From Emergencia timonensis (GTDB lineage: Bacteria > Bacillota > Clostridia > Peptostreptococcales > Anaerovoracaceae), in NCBI RefSeq assembly GCF_900086585.1, contig NZ_FLKM01000008.1, positions 1,499,652 to 1,563,651 on the forward strand: a stretch of 64,000 nucleotides of DNA. Direction: 5' to 3'. This document shows, one piece after another, positions 15,821-24,520 of the stretch (its first letter is position 1; each line of letters opens with the position of its first letter). The notes below the pieces were generated by a model, which was given only the letters and a program-made list of their open reading frames with translations, did no database searches and was not told where the DNA came from. Made by a program: the position numbers and the translations under genes.

Positions 15821-16507
15821 ATGAACATATTGGTTTGCGATGACGATAAAGAAATTGCTGGCGCCATAGAGATCTATTTGAGAAATGAGGGGTATACGGT
15901 CTTTAAGGCTTTTGATGGAGTGGAGGCACTCTCCATCGCCAGGGGGCAGCAGGTTCACTTAATCATTATGGACGTCATGATGCCGAAGATGGACGGCGTG
16001 CAGGCGACAATGAAAATCAGAGAAGAGAAAAACATACCAATTATCATGCTTTCAGCAAAGTCAGAGGATTACGACAAGATCACCGGTCTTAACGTAGGCG
16101 CCGACGACTATATTACAAAACCTTTCAATCCATTGGAGCTGATTGCCAGAGTCAAATCCCAATTGCGGAGGTACGTAGACCTGGGCAGCATGGAGAAAAA
16201 AAGTGGGGTTTACAAAACAGGGGGACTTACGATCGACGACGGAGAGAAGACTGTGACCATTGATGGAGAATACGTTACAGTAACGCCGACTGAATTCGGT
16301 ATTCTAAAACTTCTGACGGAGAATGCAGGGAAAGTTTTCTCTATGGAACAGATTTACGAAAATGTGTGGAACGAGCCGGCATACAATCCAGAAAACACCG
16401 TAGCTGTCCATATCCGAAGAATTAGAGAAAAAATTGAAATTAATCCTAAAAATCCAAAATATTTGAAGGTGGTGTGGGGAATTGGATACAAAATTGAAAA
16501 AATATAA
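15821..16507 (+). CDS. OmpR-family response regulator
   Basis: A 228-residue protein with a receiver domain (1-120; acidic pocket D7-D9, phospho-acceptor D51 in IIMDVMMPKMDG, Lys in ITKPFNP) and a C-terminal winged helix (about 135-226: TPTEFGILKLLTENAGKVFSMEQIY, then VAVHIRRIREKI). Once phosphorylated it should bind direct repeats. It overlaps the histidine kinase gene by 26 bases, forming one operon. AAAGGAGA precedes the start. Confidence 0.95.
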   Translation: MNILVCDDDKEIAGAIEIYLRNEGYTVFKAFDGVEALSIARGQQVHLIIMDVMMPKMDGVQATMKIREEKNIPIIMLSAKSEDYDKITGLNVGADDYITKPFNPLELIARVKSQLRRYVDLGSMEKKSGVYKTGGLTIDDGEKTVTIDGEYVTVTPTEFGILKLLTENAGKVFSMEQIYENVWNEPAYNPENTVAVHIRRIREKIEINPKNPKYLKVVWGIGYKIEKI

Positions 16508-18098
16508 AGGCACGGTCTGCTTTGCCAGCAGCGCCATATGTGTAGTTGCCGTAACAGTATCTATCATCGTGGGGTGCATGTTGGCATTGGCTTACAATCT
16601 AAACTACGCATGGGAAACGGAAATTGACGCAATCAGTGAAAATATCTCTATCCTATGGATGGTAGAAGTGGCCGCAGTGCTATCGGCAATCATCATGCTG
16701 ATTCTGGCTATGTGGAAAGTGGGCGCCAGAGACGAAGAGGGGAACATCAGTCTCAATTGGTTCGACCGTTTGTTTACTGACTTACAGGTCGTAGGGGGCG
16801 GTTTCGCTGTGTTCTTCACTGGTATGCTCTGTATGCTTCATGTGGATGTTTTGTCCAGAAGCGGCTGGTATGAGGGGCTGTTAAGTTATCTGACAAAGAG
16901 TCAGCTGAAAGAATACAACGATTGGTACAAAGTCTATGATTCGGAGTTTGAACCGAAGTGGCTGGAAACCTTCTTTGCCATCTTGGCTACGGTAGTTCTG
17001 ATATCCATCACATTGATTGTGATTCTGTCTTTGGTGAAAAAGATTAAAGCAGGCGCTTTTTGGAGGCATACGATTATCGGCAAGGTTTGCTGTTACATCT
17101 ACGATGCCGCAAAAGAGAGCGAAGGCATCTTTTGGAAGGTGATGGCTGTTCTGATCGGATGTTGTCTGTTGTCGGCCACCTGGTTCGGCATCATACCGGT
17201 ATTGATTCTGATCTTCATTTTCGTGCCAAAATATGTACGCAAATACCAGTCTATCAAGAGAGGTGTAAACGAAGTAAAACGGGGAAACCTGGACTATAAA
17301 ATTCCGGTAACAGACAATGGAGAACTGGATCGTCTGGCCATGAGCATCAACGAAATATCTGAGGCGACCAGCCTGGCTGTCCAGAATGAACTGAAGAATC
17401 AGAGGATGAAAACGGATCTGATTTCTAACGTCTCTCACGATTTGAAGACGCCTCTGACCTCCATGGTATCCTATGTGGATCTCTTAAAGACAGAGGGTTT
17501 GAGCAGTGAAAATGCGCCGGAGTATCTGAACATCATAGAGGAGAAGACGAAGAGACTGCAGAAGCTGACAGAGGATTTATTCGAAGCTGCAAAGGCTTCC
17601 AGCGGGGCAATTCCGGTGGACATCAGCAGAATCGAAATGACCTCCATCGTCAACCAGGCTTTAGGGGAACTGGAAGAACGATTGGCGGCAAACGATTTAG
17701 ATGTGATCTTTACCAACAAAGCGGATACCGTCTTTGTTATGGCTGATGGTCAGCTTTTGTGGAGAGTGATAGAAAACTTGCTGGTTAACGTAAGCAAATA
17801 TGCCCTGCCTGGCAGCAGAGTCTACATGGACATCGTGGAAAAAGCGGGCATGATTGTCCTGGAAGTGAAAAATATGTCCAAAGAGCAGCTGAATATCAGC
17901 GCCGAGGAACTGATGGAACGTTTTAAGCGCGGCGACGAATCTCGAAACACAGAGGGCAGCGGCCTGGGCTTATCTATTGCCAAGGATCTGACAAAGCTGA
18001 TGTGCGGCTGGTTTGACATCACGATCGATGGTGATTTGTTTAAGGCCAGCGTCGCACTGAACAAAGCAGAGGCGCCAGAGCCAGAAATGACAGTATAA
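16482..18098 (+). CDS. Membrane sensor histidine kinase, HAMP-containing
   Basis: A 538-residue sensor. It has about five or six membrane segments (near 12-38, 57-78, 103-121, 162-185 and a long pair at 217-250), an extracytoplasmic stretch near 122-160, a HAMP region (about 252-305), the phospho-acceptor H319 in SNVSHDLKTPLTS, and an ATPase domain ending with GSGLGLSIAKDLTK. The first base is a TTG inside the response-regulator gene, giving translational coupling. Multi-pass sensors of this layout often sense envelope stress or work with a transporter; no transporter gene adjoins it. Confidence 0.92.
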   Translation: MDTKLKKYKGTVCFASSAICVVAVTVSIIVGCMLALAYNLNYAWETEIDAISENISILWMVEVAAVLSAIIMLILAMWKVGARDEEGNISLNWFDRLFTDLQVVGGGFAVFFTGMLCMLHVDVLSRSGWYEGLLSYLTKSQLKEYNDWYKVYDSEFEPKWLETFFAILATVVLISITLIVILSLVKKIKAGAFWRHTIIGKVCCYIYDAAKESEGIFWKVMAVLIGCCLLSATWFGIIPVLILIFIFVPKYVRKYQSIKRGVNEVKRGNLDYKIPVTDNGELDRLAMSINEISEATSLAVQNELKNQRMKTDLISNVSHDLKTPLTSMVSYVDLLKTEGLSSENAPEYLNIIEEKTKRLQKLTEDLFEAAKASSGAIPVDISRIEMTSIVNQALGELEERLAANDLDVIFTNKADTVFVMADGQLLWRVIENLLVNVSKYALPGSRVYMDIVEKAGMIVLEVKNMSKEQLNISAEELMERFKRGDESRNTEGSGLGLSIAKDLTKLMCGWFDITIDGDLFKASVALNKAEAPEPEMTV

Positions 18099-18109
18099 CA
18101 AATGATGCA

Positions 18110-18139
18110 GGGGCATGAGAATTCATGTCCCTCTTTTTT
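18110..18139 (+). terminator. Intrinsic terminator of the two-component operon
   Basis: GGGGCATGA pairs with TCATGTCCC around a short loop, followed by a run of seven T. Confidence 0.8.
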
Positions 18140-18241
18140 AATGTAGGAAATAGGAATCTTTGATTCCGTCATTTCTGCGTTTTTTAGGAGCACTCCCGCA
18201 GATTGCAGTGGAGCACCGTAAGGGGAAATATCTTCAGAATT

Positions 18242-18302
18242 AATCACTATACTAATTTGCCGATTTGTATTATAATATCTATTAGTATAGTGATTTTTTT
18301 CA
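18242..18302. promoter_or_regulatory. 15-bp-arm inverted repeat around a TATAAT box
   Basis: AATCACTATACTAAT (18242-18256) and ATTAGTATAGTGATT (18281-18295) are perfect complements, with TATAAT (18271-18276) between them and seven T after. It could be a terminator, or an operator pair enclosing the -10 box of the YhaM-like gene, whose ATG lies 50 bases after the -10. Confidence 0.45.
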
Positions 18303-18325
18303 ATTACATTTATGGAGATAACAGA

Positions 18326-19285
18326 ATGAAACAATATTACGCAGCAGATTTAAGAAACCAAACGGAAGTTACAGAATTTTTTATGGTCAAGAGTGCCGGC
18401 ATCAAGGTTGGCGCCAATAAGAAACAGTATTTTGACGTACTTCTGGGAGATAAGACCGGCGAGGTCAACTCCAAGAAATGGGATATTGCTGAGAGTGAAA
18501 TAGAGATGCTTACGCAGATGAAGGAAGGCGACATTATCAAAGTCAGAGCCCAAGTCACGGACTGGCAGGGACAGACCCAGCTTCGAATCGGCAGAATCCG
18601 CATGTGCAACGCCGATGATAAGCTGGATATTTCAGACTTTATCAAAGCTGCACCCGAAAAATCAGAGGATATGTACGACTTTATCTATCAGGTTGCAGAC
18701 GAGATGAAGGACCAGGATCTGCGCAAGCTCTGCACCAAAGTTCTCGGCGACAATAAGACTAAGCTGATGTATTATCCGGCGGCCTCAAAGAACCATCATG
18801 CAGAATACGGCGGACTTCTTTACCATATAAAGAGAATGCTGATGACTGGCCTGCGCGTGTGCCAGGTCTATACTTTCCTGAACCAGGACATGGTGGCGGC
18901 AGGGGTAATTCTGCACGATATCGAAAAGCTGAACGAAATTGAGTCAAACGAATACGGCATTTCACCTGGATATTCGTTTGAAGGACAGCTGCTGGGTCAT
19001 ATTGTGCAGGGAATCAAGCTTTTAGACAAGGTCACTGAGGAGCTGGGGTTTCCGAGAGAGAAAGCTTTGATGCTGGAACATATGATTCTTTCCCACCATT
19101 ACGAGCCGGAGTTCGGCAGTCCTAAGAAACCGCTGTTTCCGGAGGCAGAAGTTTTGCACTACTTAGATATTTTAGATGCCAGAATGTTTGATATGGAAAA
19201 TGCTCTCGAAGGGATTGCGCCAGGGGAGTTTTCTGATCGAGTCTGGACACTGGATAATAGAAGATTATACAAGCCGATGGATTAA
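18326..19285 (+). CDS. OB-fold plus HD-domain 3'-5' exoribonuclease, YhaM family
   Basis: A 319-residue protein. The N-terminal 90 residues form an OB-fold nucleic-acid binding domain (KKQYFDVLLGDKTGEVNSKKWD). A phosphohydrolase HD domain follows with metal ligands in SKNHHAEYGGLLYHI, GVILHDIEKLNEI and LEHMILSHHYEPEFGSP. Domain order and length match YhaM/CBF1, which trims RNA and single-stranded DNA 3' ends. I chose ATG 18326 over the upstream frame start at 18203 because the earlier part spans the inverted repeat and the alignable OB-fold begins here. It precedes the CCA-adding enzyme gene, so both RNA-end enzymes may be co-transcribed. Confidence 0.88.
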   Translation: MKQYYAADLRNQTEVTEFFMVKSAGIKVGANKKQYFDVLLGDKTGEVNSKKWDIAESEIEMLTQMKEGDIIKVRAQVTDWQGQTQLRIGRIRMCNADDKLDISDFIKAAPEKSEDMYDFIYQVADEMKDQDLRKLCTKVLGDNKTKLMYYPAASKNHHAEYGGLLYHIKRMLMTGLRVCQVYTFLNQDMVAAGVILHDIEKLNEIESNEYGISPGYSFEGQLLGHIVQGIKLLDKVTEELGFPREKALMLEHMILSHHYEPEFGSPKKPLFPEAEVLHYLDILDARMFDMENALEGIAPGEFSDRVWTLDNRRLYKPMD

Positions 19286-19304
19286 GAAAGCGGAGGATGT
19301 GGAA

Positions 19305-20582
19305 GTGATTAAATTTGACAAAGATGTGCTTTTAACCCTGAAGACCTTGGAAAAAGAAGGATTTGAGACTTACGCTGCAGGAAACTGTGTGAGAGATTTA
19401 GTGAGAGGCTTGCCAGCCTATGATTGGGATCTGGTGACAAAGGCCACCATGGGAGATTTGCAGAAACTCTTTCCAAAGGGAGAAGTCATAGACGGAGAAT
19501 TGCCCGTAATGCGTATCGACTTTACATACGAAGTAAAAGGAAAAGACGAGGACGAGCCTTCTCATCTTGAAGGAGCCGTACTGGATATTCACCATATGGA
19601 ACACGGTCTTAGAGAGGAATTGGAAAATAGAGGGTTTACCATCGACGCCATGGCGGATAACCCAGAGAGGACCTTTGCTGACCCCTATGGCGGAAGAGAA
19701 GACATCAAGAAAAAGCTGGTGAGAACGATTTACGATCCTGATCGGATGTTCAAAGCGGAGCCGATCAGAATGATGGAGGCGGTCAGACTGGCGGCAGAAA
19801 TGGACTATGATCTTCAGAAGGAGGTATATGAAGCTATCCGTGTCAACTGGCAGCTTTTGATGGATTACGACGTCAATGCTATCAGAGTGCAGCTGGAGAG
19901 GCTTCTTGTTTCTGACCATGCCGGCAAGGGACTCAATATGCTGGGAGGTACAGGCCTGATGGCTGTCGTACTGGGTGAAGACGTGTCAAACAAAATGTCC
20001 AAGGCAGATATGCAGGCTTTCCATACGGTCTGCAAAAACATCGACAAGACAAAGCCGGTTCGTGCGCGCCGGCTGGGACTTCTGTACACGGCGCTTTCCA
20101 AGAAGAGAGGGTATGCCGCCATTGAACGTCTCAACTTTGATGAGAAGACGAAAAAACAGCTGCTCACCGCCATCGATGAGATGATCAACATTCACTTTCT
20201 CATCGATGATCAAACCTTCAAACGCTATCTCCACAAGCACGGTTTGGAAATGTACAACTATCTGCACAATTTGTCAAAAGCGCAGCGTATCGTCTATGAT
20301 CAGCCGTCCAATAAGATCGAAGCGCGTAATTATTTTATGCAGGTCATTCAGAGCAACCATGAACCTGTCTTTACAGAAGACCTGGTCATCGATGCCAACG
20401 ATATCATGGAGGCAGGCATTACTGATTCTCCGGAAAGGGCAGAAGAGCTGCTTGATTTGGTTGTCTCTGAGGTGCACAAGAATTCGAAGAACAATCAGAG
20501 GGATATCTTGTTGAAAGCAGCCAAGAAGTATTCTAAAAATAAGTTTGCTGCAAAGACGAGATACGTCAAATGGATTAAGTAA
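19305..20582 (+). CDS. cca: CCA tRNA nucleotidyltransferase
   Basis: A 425-residue class II nucleotidyltransferase of the poly(A) polymerase/CCA enzyme family. The N-terminal domain has AAGNCVRDLVRGLPAYDWDLVTKA with the paired catalytic Asp of DWD, then RGFTIDAMA and the RNA-binding segment PIRMMEAVRLAAEMDYDL. The C-terminal half carries an extended helical region. It adds or repairs the CCA end of tRNAs. The frame is open upstream to 19176 inside the YhaM-like gene; I prefer GTG 19305, 8 bases after CGGAGG (19291-19296). RecD2 follows with no gap. Confidence 0.88.
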   Translation: MIKFDKDVLLTLKTLEKEGFETYAAGNCVRDLVRGLPAYDWDLVTKATMGDLQKLFPKGEVIDGELPVMRIDFTYEVKGKDEDEPSHLEGAVLDIHHMEHGLREELENRGFTIDAMADNPERTFADPYGGREDIKKKLVRTIYDPDRMFKAEPIRMMEAVRLAAEMDYDLQKEVYEAIRVNWQLLMDYDVNAIRVQLERLLVSDHAGKGLNMLGGTGLMAVVLGEDVSNKMSKADMQAFHTVCKNIDKTKPVRARRLGLLYTALSKKRGYAAIERLNFDEKTKKQLLTAIDEMINIHFLIDDQTFKRYLHKHGLEMYNYLHNLSKAQRIVYDQPSNKIEARNYFMQVIQSNHEPVFTEDLVIDANDIMEAGITDSPERAEELLDLVVSEVHKNSKNNQRDILLKAAKKYSKNKFAAKTRYVKWIK

Positions 20583-22799
20583 ATGGAAGAAAAACAGGGC
20601 ATTATAACAGAAATCATTTTTCATAACGAAGATAACGGATATACAATCGCAGTGATGGAGACAGAGGCCGAGTATTTTACTGTGGTCGGCTGTCTTCCTT
20701 CCTGCGTAAAGGGGTCCAGTTACAAGCTGCGGGGAACCTTCAAAGTCCATCCTACCTATGGGGAGCAATTCGCTTTCACCGAATTTGAAGAGATGCTTCC
20801 TACAGGCAAGGCCGGAATTGAAGGTTTTTTGGCTTCGGGCGTTATCAAGGGAATCGGCCCCAAAATGGCAGCGGCCATCGTCAATCTGTTTGGCGAGGAG
20901 ACCTTGGAAATCATGGAACATGAGCCGGAAAAACTGTCCCGCGTCAGTGGTATCGGACCCAAGAAAGCGGAATCTATCGCGGAGTCTTTTGCCGCCCATC
21001 GAGAATTCGCTAATGTCTCTATGTTCTTCCAGGAATACGGTGTCTCGGCCGATTATGCGCTGAAGCTTTACAAGATTTATGGCGCCAGCGCTACAGAACT
21101 GATTAAAGAAAATCCTTATCGCCTGGTTGAAGAGGTTTATGGTATCGGGTTTCGAAAAGCGGACACGATTGCAGAGAAGATGGGGATCGAAAAGGAAAGC
21201 ACCTTTCGCATTCACAGCGGCATCAAGTATGGGCTCAGTTACTATGTAGGAGAGGGAAATACCTATATGCCCCAGCAGGAGCTTTGCGAAAAAGTGGCTG
21301 AACTCCTGGATGTTTCTACAGAGTTAATTTATGAGAATATGGTAACTATGGCTTTTGAAGGGGATATTCAGATTGACAGCCTGGATGGCCAGACGGTGGT
21401 GTATCTCTATCTGTACTATCTGGCTGAACAGAAAGTCTGCAAGAATATTGCCGCCATTGCGGGAGCCGGTCTGAAAGCGTTGTCGGTGGATATCGACAGC
21501 ATGATCAAAATGACAGAGGGAGAGACAGGGATTATCCTCTCTGAACAACAGATTACTGCTGTCAAAAGCTCTCTGACCAGCGGTGTATCCGTCATCACAG
21601 GCGGACCAGGTACTGGTAAGACGACGATTATCAATACCATTATCAATATTTTTGAGCAAAGTGAGTTCAAGGTCGCCATTGCCGCTCCTACGGGACGGGC
21701 AGCAAAACGAATTACAGAAACCAGCGGACATTACGCCTCCACAGTACATCGTCTTTTGGAATATTATTATTGTGAGGGTGAGGACGTGATGAAATTTGGG
21801 AAGACCAGTGAAGATCCTCTCAACTATGACGTCGTCATCGTGGACGAGGCTTCCATGATTGACCTGATGCTGATGCAGGGGCTGACCGATGCGATTAAGC
21901 CGGGCACTCGTTTAATCATTGTAGGCGATTACGATCAGCTTCCTTCCGTAGGTGCAGGCAACGTCCTTCGCGATATCATCGAAAGTGAATATGTCCATAC
22001 GGTAATCCTAAAAGAAATCTTCCGACAGGCAGAAGAGAGCATGATTGTTGTCAACGCCCACAGAATTAACAAAGGAGAATATCCTTTTGTCAACGGAAAG
22101 GACAAGGATTTCTTTCTTATGGAAAGACCTTCAGAAAAAGCGATACTGGATTTGATTTTAGAACTGATTACCAAGCGGCTGGCAGCTTATTATGAAGGAA
22201 TCGTTCCCGTCAGGGATATTCAAGTTTTGACGCCAGTGCGCAAAGGTGCGCTGGGCAGCATTTTTCTCAACAAGGAGCTGCAGCAGGCCTTGAATCCGCC
22301 GCGGGACGATTTGATGGAGCGAAAGTTCGGCGAAAAGTTATTTCGCGAAAACGACAAGGTGATGCAGATCAAAAACAATTATCAGATGGGCTGGAAGAAA
22401 CGGCGAGACTTTTCAGAAGGACAGGGGATTTTTAACGGCGACGTGGGTTTTATTGAGAAGATAGACAAAGAATTCAATCAGATGACAGTTATCTTTGACG
22501 AAGACAAATACGTAACTTATGATTTCTCCCAATTGGATGAATTAGAGCTGGCCTACGCTGTGACGGTACATAAAAGCCAAGGAAGCGAATTTCCTATCGT
22601 AGTGATGCCCATATCCTGGTTCCCGCCGGTACTGGCTACTCGGAATTTGCTGTATACGGCTGTTACGAGAGGAAAGCAGATCGTCGTTCTTGTCGGTTCA
22701 GAAGGTCGCATGAATGCCATGATTGACAATAACCGAATCAAAATGCGGTATTCAGGTCTCAGATACAGGCTGGAAAATTTGTTAGAGGTTGGGCGATGA
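20583..22799 (+). CDS. recD2: RecD2-type SF1B ATP-dependent DNA helicase
   Basis: A 738-residue helicase of the RecD2 class, which acts without RecBC. The N-terminal part has an OB-like region and tandem helix-hairpin-helix units (GIGPKMAAAIV, GIGPKKAESIAES, YGIGFRKADTIAEK; residues 80-205). The motor begins with Walker A GGPGTGKTT near residue 340, Walker B VDEASMID, and the C-terminal YAVTVHKSQGSEF typical of UvrD/RecD helicases. It moves 5'-3' on DNA and takes part in repair. The ATG follows the cca stop directly and its end overlaps comFC by 4 bases. Confidence 0.94.
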   Translation: MEEKQGIITEIIFHNEDNGYTIAVMETEAEYFTVVGCLPSCVKGSSYKLRGTFKVHPTYGEQFAFTEFEEMLPTGKAGIEGFLASGVIKGIGPKMAAAIVNLFGEETLEIMEHEPEKLSRVSGIGPKKAESIAESFAAHREFANVSMFFQEYGVSADYALKLYKIYGASATELIKENPYRLVEEVYGIGFRKADTIAEKMGIEKESTFRIHSGIKYGLSYYVGEGNTYMPQQELCEKVAELLDVSTELIYENMVTMAFEGDIQIDSLDGQTVVYLYLYYLAEQKVCKNIAAIAGAGLKALSVDIDSMIKMTEGETGIILSEQQITAVKSSLTSGVSVITGGPGTGKTTIINTIINIFEQSEFKVAIAAPTGRAAKRITETSGHYASTVHRLLEYYYCEGEDVMKFGKTSEDPLNYDVVIVDEASMIDLMLMQGLTDAIKPGTRLIIVGDYDQLPSVGAGNVLRDIIESEYVHTVILKEIFRQAEESMIVVNAHRINKGEYPFVNGKDKDFFLMERPSEKAILDLILELITKRLAAYYEGIVPVRDIQVLTPVRKGALGSIFLNKELQQALNPPRDDLMERKFGEKLFRENDKVMQIKNNYQMGWKKRRDFSEGQGIFNGDVGFIEKIDKEFNQMTVIFDEDKYVTYDFSQLDELELAYAVTVHKSQGSEFPIVVMPISWFPPVLATRNLLYTAVTRGKQIVVLVGSEGRMNAMIDNNRIKMRYSGLRYRLENLLEVGR

Positions 22800-23473
22800 A
22801 CGAAAGAACTGTGAACTTTAGAACCATAGGCAATGCGGCTTTGGATTTACTTTTTCCGCCGTCGTTGTATTGCAACTGCTGCGGAAATGTTATCGATGAG
22901 AGCAGGACCTACAACCTATGCGATCACTGCATTGCTCACATCAGGTGGGACGGTTCTCCGGTCAAAGATCTTGGCGGACTGAAAGTGCTCAGATGTACGG
23001 AGTACGGCCTTTACGAGAGAACCCTGATCTTTGCACTGAAATATAACGGCAAAACCTATATTGCCAGGGACATTGCCCAAATTATGGCGGATCGGCTGTC
23101 TTTGGCGGAAATATCTTTTGATGTCATCGTGCCGGTGCCCATGTATGCGGCAAAGGAACGAAAACGGGGCTTTAACCATGCCGCTCTGATTGGTAAATAT
23201 CTAGGCCGCCTGGTATCAAAACCGCACCTGGCTCACGGGCTTTTGCGCATGGACAATACTCTGCCCATGAGAGGACTGAGTCCCACAGAACGCAGTCAGA
23301 ATGTGAAAGGAAAGTTTGCAATCAACGAAAAATATGTTAAAATGCTAAAAGGCAAGAAGATTCTTCTGCTTGATGATTTCTATACCACTGGCAGCACTGC
23401 CTTGGAGTGTTATTCCGCTCTTAAGCGTGCCGGTGCAGCAGATGTGTATCTGCTGGCTTTTGCTGCCAGGTGA
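22796..23473 (+). CDS. comFC: ComF family phosphoribosyltransferase-like protein
   Basis: A 225-residue ComFC protein. It has the N-terminal zinc-binding cysteines (CNCCGNVID, then CDHC) and the C-terminal PRPP loop ILLLDDFYTTGST. In transformable bacteria ComFC supports DNA uptake, though it is widespread in species not known to be competent. It is coupled to recD2 by an ATGA overlap. The structured RNA and HPF gene follow, a common order in Firmicutes. Confidence 0.9.
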   Translation: MNERTVNFRTIGNAALDLLFPPSLYCNCCGNVIDESRTYNLCDHCIAHIRWDGSPVKDLGGLKVLRCTEYGLYERTLIFALKYNGKTYIARDIAQIMADRLSLAEISFDVIVPVPMYAAKERKRGFNHAALIGKYLGRLVSKPHLAHGLLRMDNTLPMRGLSPTERSQNVKGKFAINEKYVKMLKGKKILLLDDFYTTGSTALECYSALKRAGAADVYLLAFAAR

Positions 23474-23499
23474 GATAAGGAGGCATTTCCAATAGATTT

Positions 23500-23700
23500 A
23501 ACTTTGACGGCATTGCAGTTGTCTGGGTCTGTGGTTGAAAATCCAAGCCAGTTACGGGCAAAGGGATCCACGTAAGCTGACCGCAGGATGCGGCAGTGAT
23601 CATGGCGTAGCTTAGATGTAAGTCCTCGGGAAAATCCCGGTAAAGGCGAGTGTGGGGGCAAAGACCAGGTCAGCCAGACAACTGCAATGCCGTTTTTTTA
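23500..23700 (+). ncRNA. raiA-type structured RNA
   Basis: The 342-base gap between comFC and the hibernation factor gene holds a large structured RNA. A perfect 20-bp closing stem joins 23507-23526 (begins ACGGCATTGCAG) and 23674-23693 (ends CTGCAATGCCGT), followed by seven T. Inside are further pairs, such as TCGGGAAAATCCCGG (23628 on) and GACCGCAGGATGCGGC. The position directly upstream of an S30AE/HPF gene and the length of about 200 nt fit the raiA motif RNA described in Firmicutes and Actinobacteria. It ends with its own terminator, so it is a separate transcript or an attenuated leader. Confidence 0.75.
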
Positions 23701-23746
23701 TTTTTGCTAAATCAAAGAAAAGATTATGTATAATTTTTCTGAAAAC

Positions 23747-23757
23747 TATGGTATACT
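23747..23757 (+). promoter_or_regulatory. Extended -10 promoter candidate for hpf
   Basis: TATGGTATACT, with TG before TATACT, lies 59 bases before the hpf start and after the raiA RNA terminator, so hpf can be transcribed independently. Confidence 0.5.
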
Positions 23758-23815
23758 GTTATCAATAAAATAACTTATGGCCGCAAGGCCCTGAGGCAAC
23801 TAAGGAGGTCATCAA

Positions 23816-24343
23816 ATGAAGGTAATCATCACAGGTAAGAATTTTAACACCTACAAACATTTACAGGACACAATGGAAAAGAAATTTGATAAATTAGGAA
23901 AGTTCTTTTCAGACGACATTACCGTAAATGTAGTATTATCTCAGGAGAGAGGCAAGGACAAGATTGAAGCGACGATAAATGCCAAGGGAGCTGTATTCAG
24001 AGCAGAAGAAGTCGTTCCAGATATCTATGAGGGGATCGACAGAGTCGTTGATAAGCTATCAAGTCAGATGTCGAGATTTAAGGGGAAACTTCAGAGAAGA
24101 TACAATGACAACAAGTCAGTGAGATTTGAAACCCTTCCAGAGATGGAGGAAGAAGTGGAAGAAGTTAAGGTAGTGAGAACCAAGAAATTTGAGCTTGCAC
24201 CGATGACTGTAGATGAAGCGATCCTCGAAATGGAGATGCTTCAACACGATTTCTTTGTTTTCCTGGATATGGAAACTGATAGCGTGAATGTCGTATATAG
24301 CAGAAAGGATGGGAATTACGGGGTTTTAGAAACAACATACTAA
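23816..24343 (+). CDS. hpf: Ribosome hibernation-promoting factor, long form
   Basis: A 175-residue protein with an N-terminal S30AE domain (1-105, start KVIITGKNFNTYKHLQDTMEKK) that occupies the tRNA sites of the 30S subunit, and a C-terminal domain (about 118-175: VRTKKFELAPMTVDEAILEMEMLQHDFFVFLD) that joins two ribosomes into 100S dimers. Length is typical of long HPF. A TAAGGAGG site precedes the start. It follows the raiA RNA and is closed by two terminators, so it is probably monocistronic and growth-phase controlled. Confidence 0.95.
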   Translation: MKVIITGKNFNTYKHLQDTMEKKFDKLGKFFSDDITVNVVLSQERGKDKIEATINAKGAVFRAEEVVPDIYEGIDRVVDKLSSQMSRFKGKLQRRYNDNKSVRFETLPEMEEEVEEVKVVRTKKFELAPMTVDEAILEMEMLQHDFFVFLDMETDSVNVVYSRKDGNYGVLETTY

Positions 24344-24349
24344 AATTAC

Positions 24350-24376
24350 GAGCTGCCGGGAGGCAGCTCTTTTTTG
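24350..24376 (+). terminator. Intrinsic terminator of hpf
   Basis: GAGCTGCC (24350-24357) and GGCAGCTC (24362-24369) with a 4-base loop and six T. Confidence 0.9.
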
Positions 24377-24429
24377 TGCATTGGTAAATTTATGCATTTT
24401 TTTCAGCGCAACAAAGAAGAGTGTGCAGT

Positions 24430-24450
24430 GTGGCATAAGCCACCTTTTTT
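24430..24450 (+). terminator. Second terminator-like hairpin after hpf
   Basis: GTGGC (24430-24434), ATAA loop, GCCAC (24439-24443), then C and six T. It backs up the first terminator ahead of the cdaA promoter. Confidence 0.6.
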
Positions 24451-24462
24451 GTGCCCGCCCCC

Positions 24463-24491
24463 TTGAATTTTTGAGCCGTTTACTGTAAAAT
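24463..24491 (+). promoter_or_regulatory. Candidate promoter of the cdaA-cdaR-glmM-glmS operon
   Basis: TTGAAT (24463-24468) and TAAAAT (24486-24491) are 17 bases apart, 30 bases before the cdaA start. Confidence 0.55.
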
Positions 24492-24520
24492 TAATCTAAT
24501 ACGTATAAGGGGATAGATAT

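Noticed and set aside
20274..21215. 313-codon open frame on the minus strand
   Set aside because: Antisense to cca and recD2, which are both clear; a mirror frame of coding sequence.
23500..23700. 6S RNA as the identity of the structured RNA
   Set aside because: The long closing stem is reminiscent, but the place directly before the HPF gene and the internal layout fit the raiA motif better.
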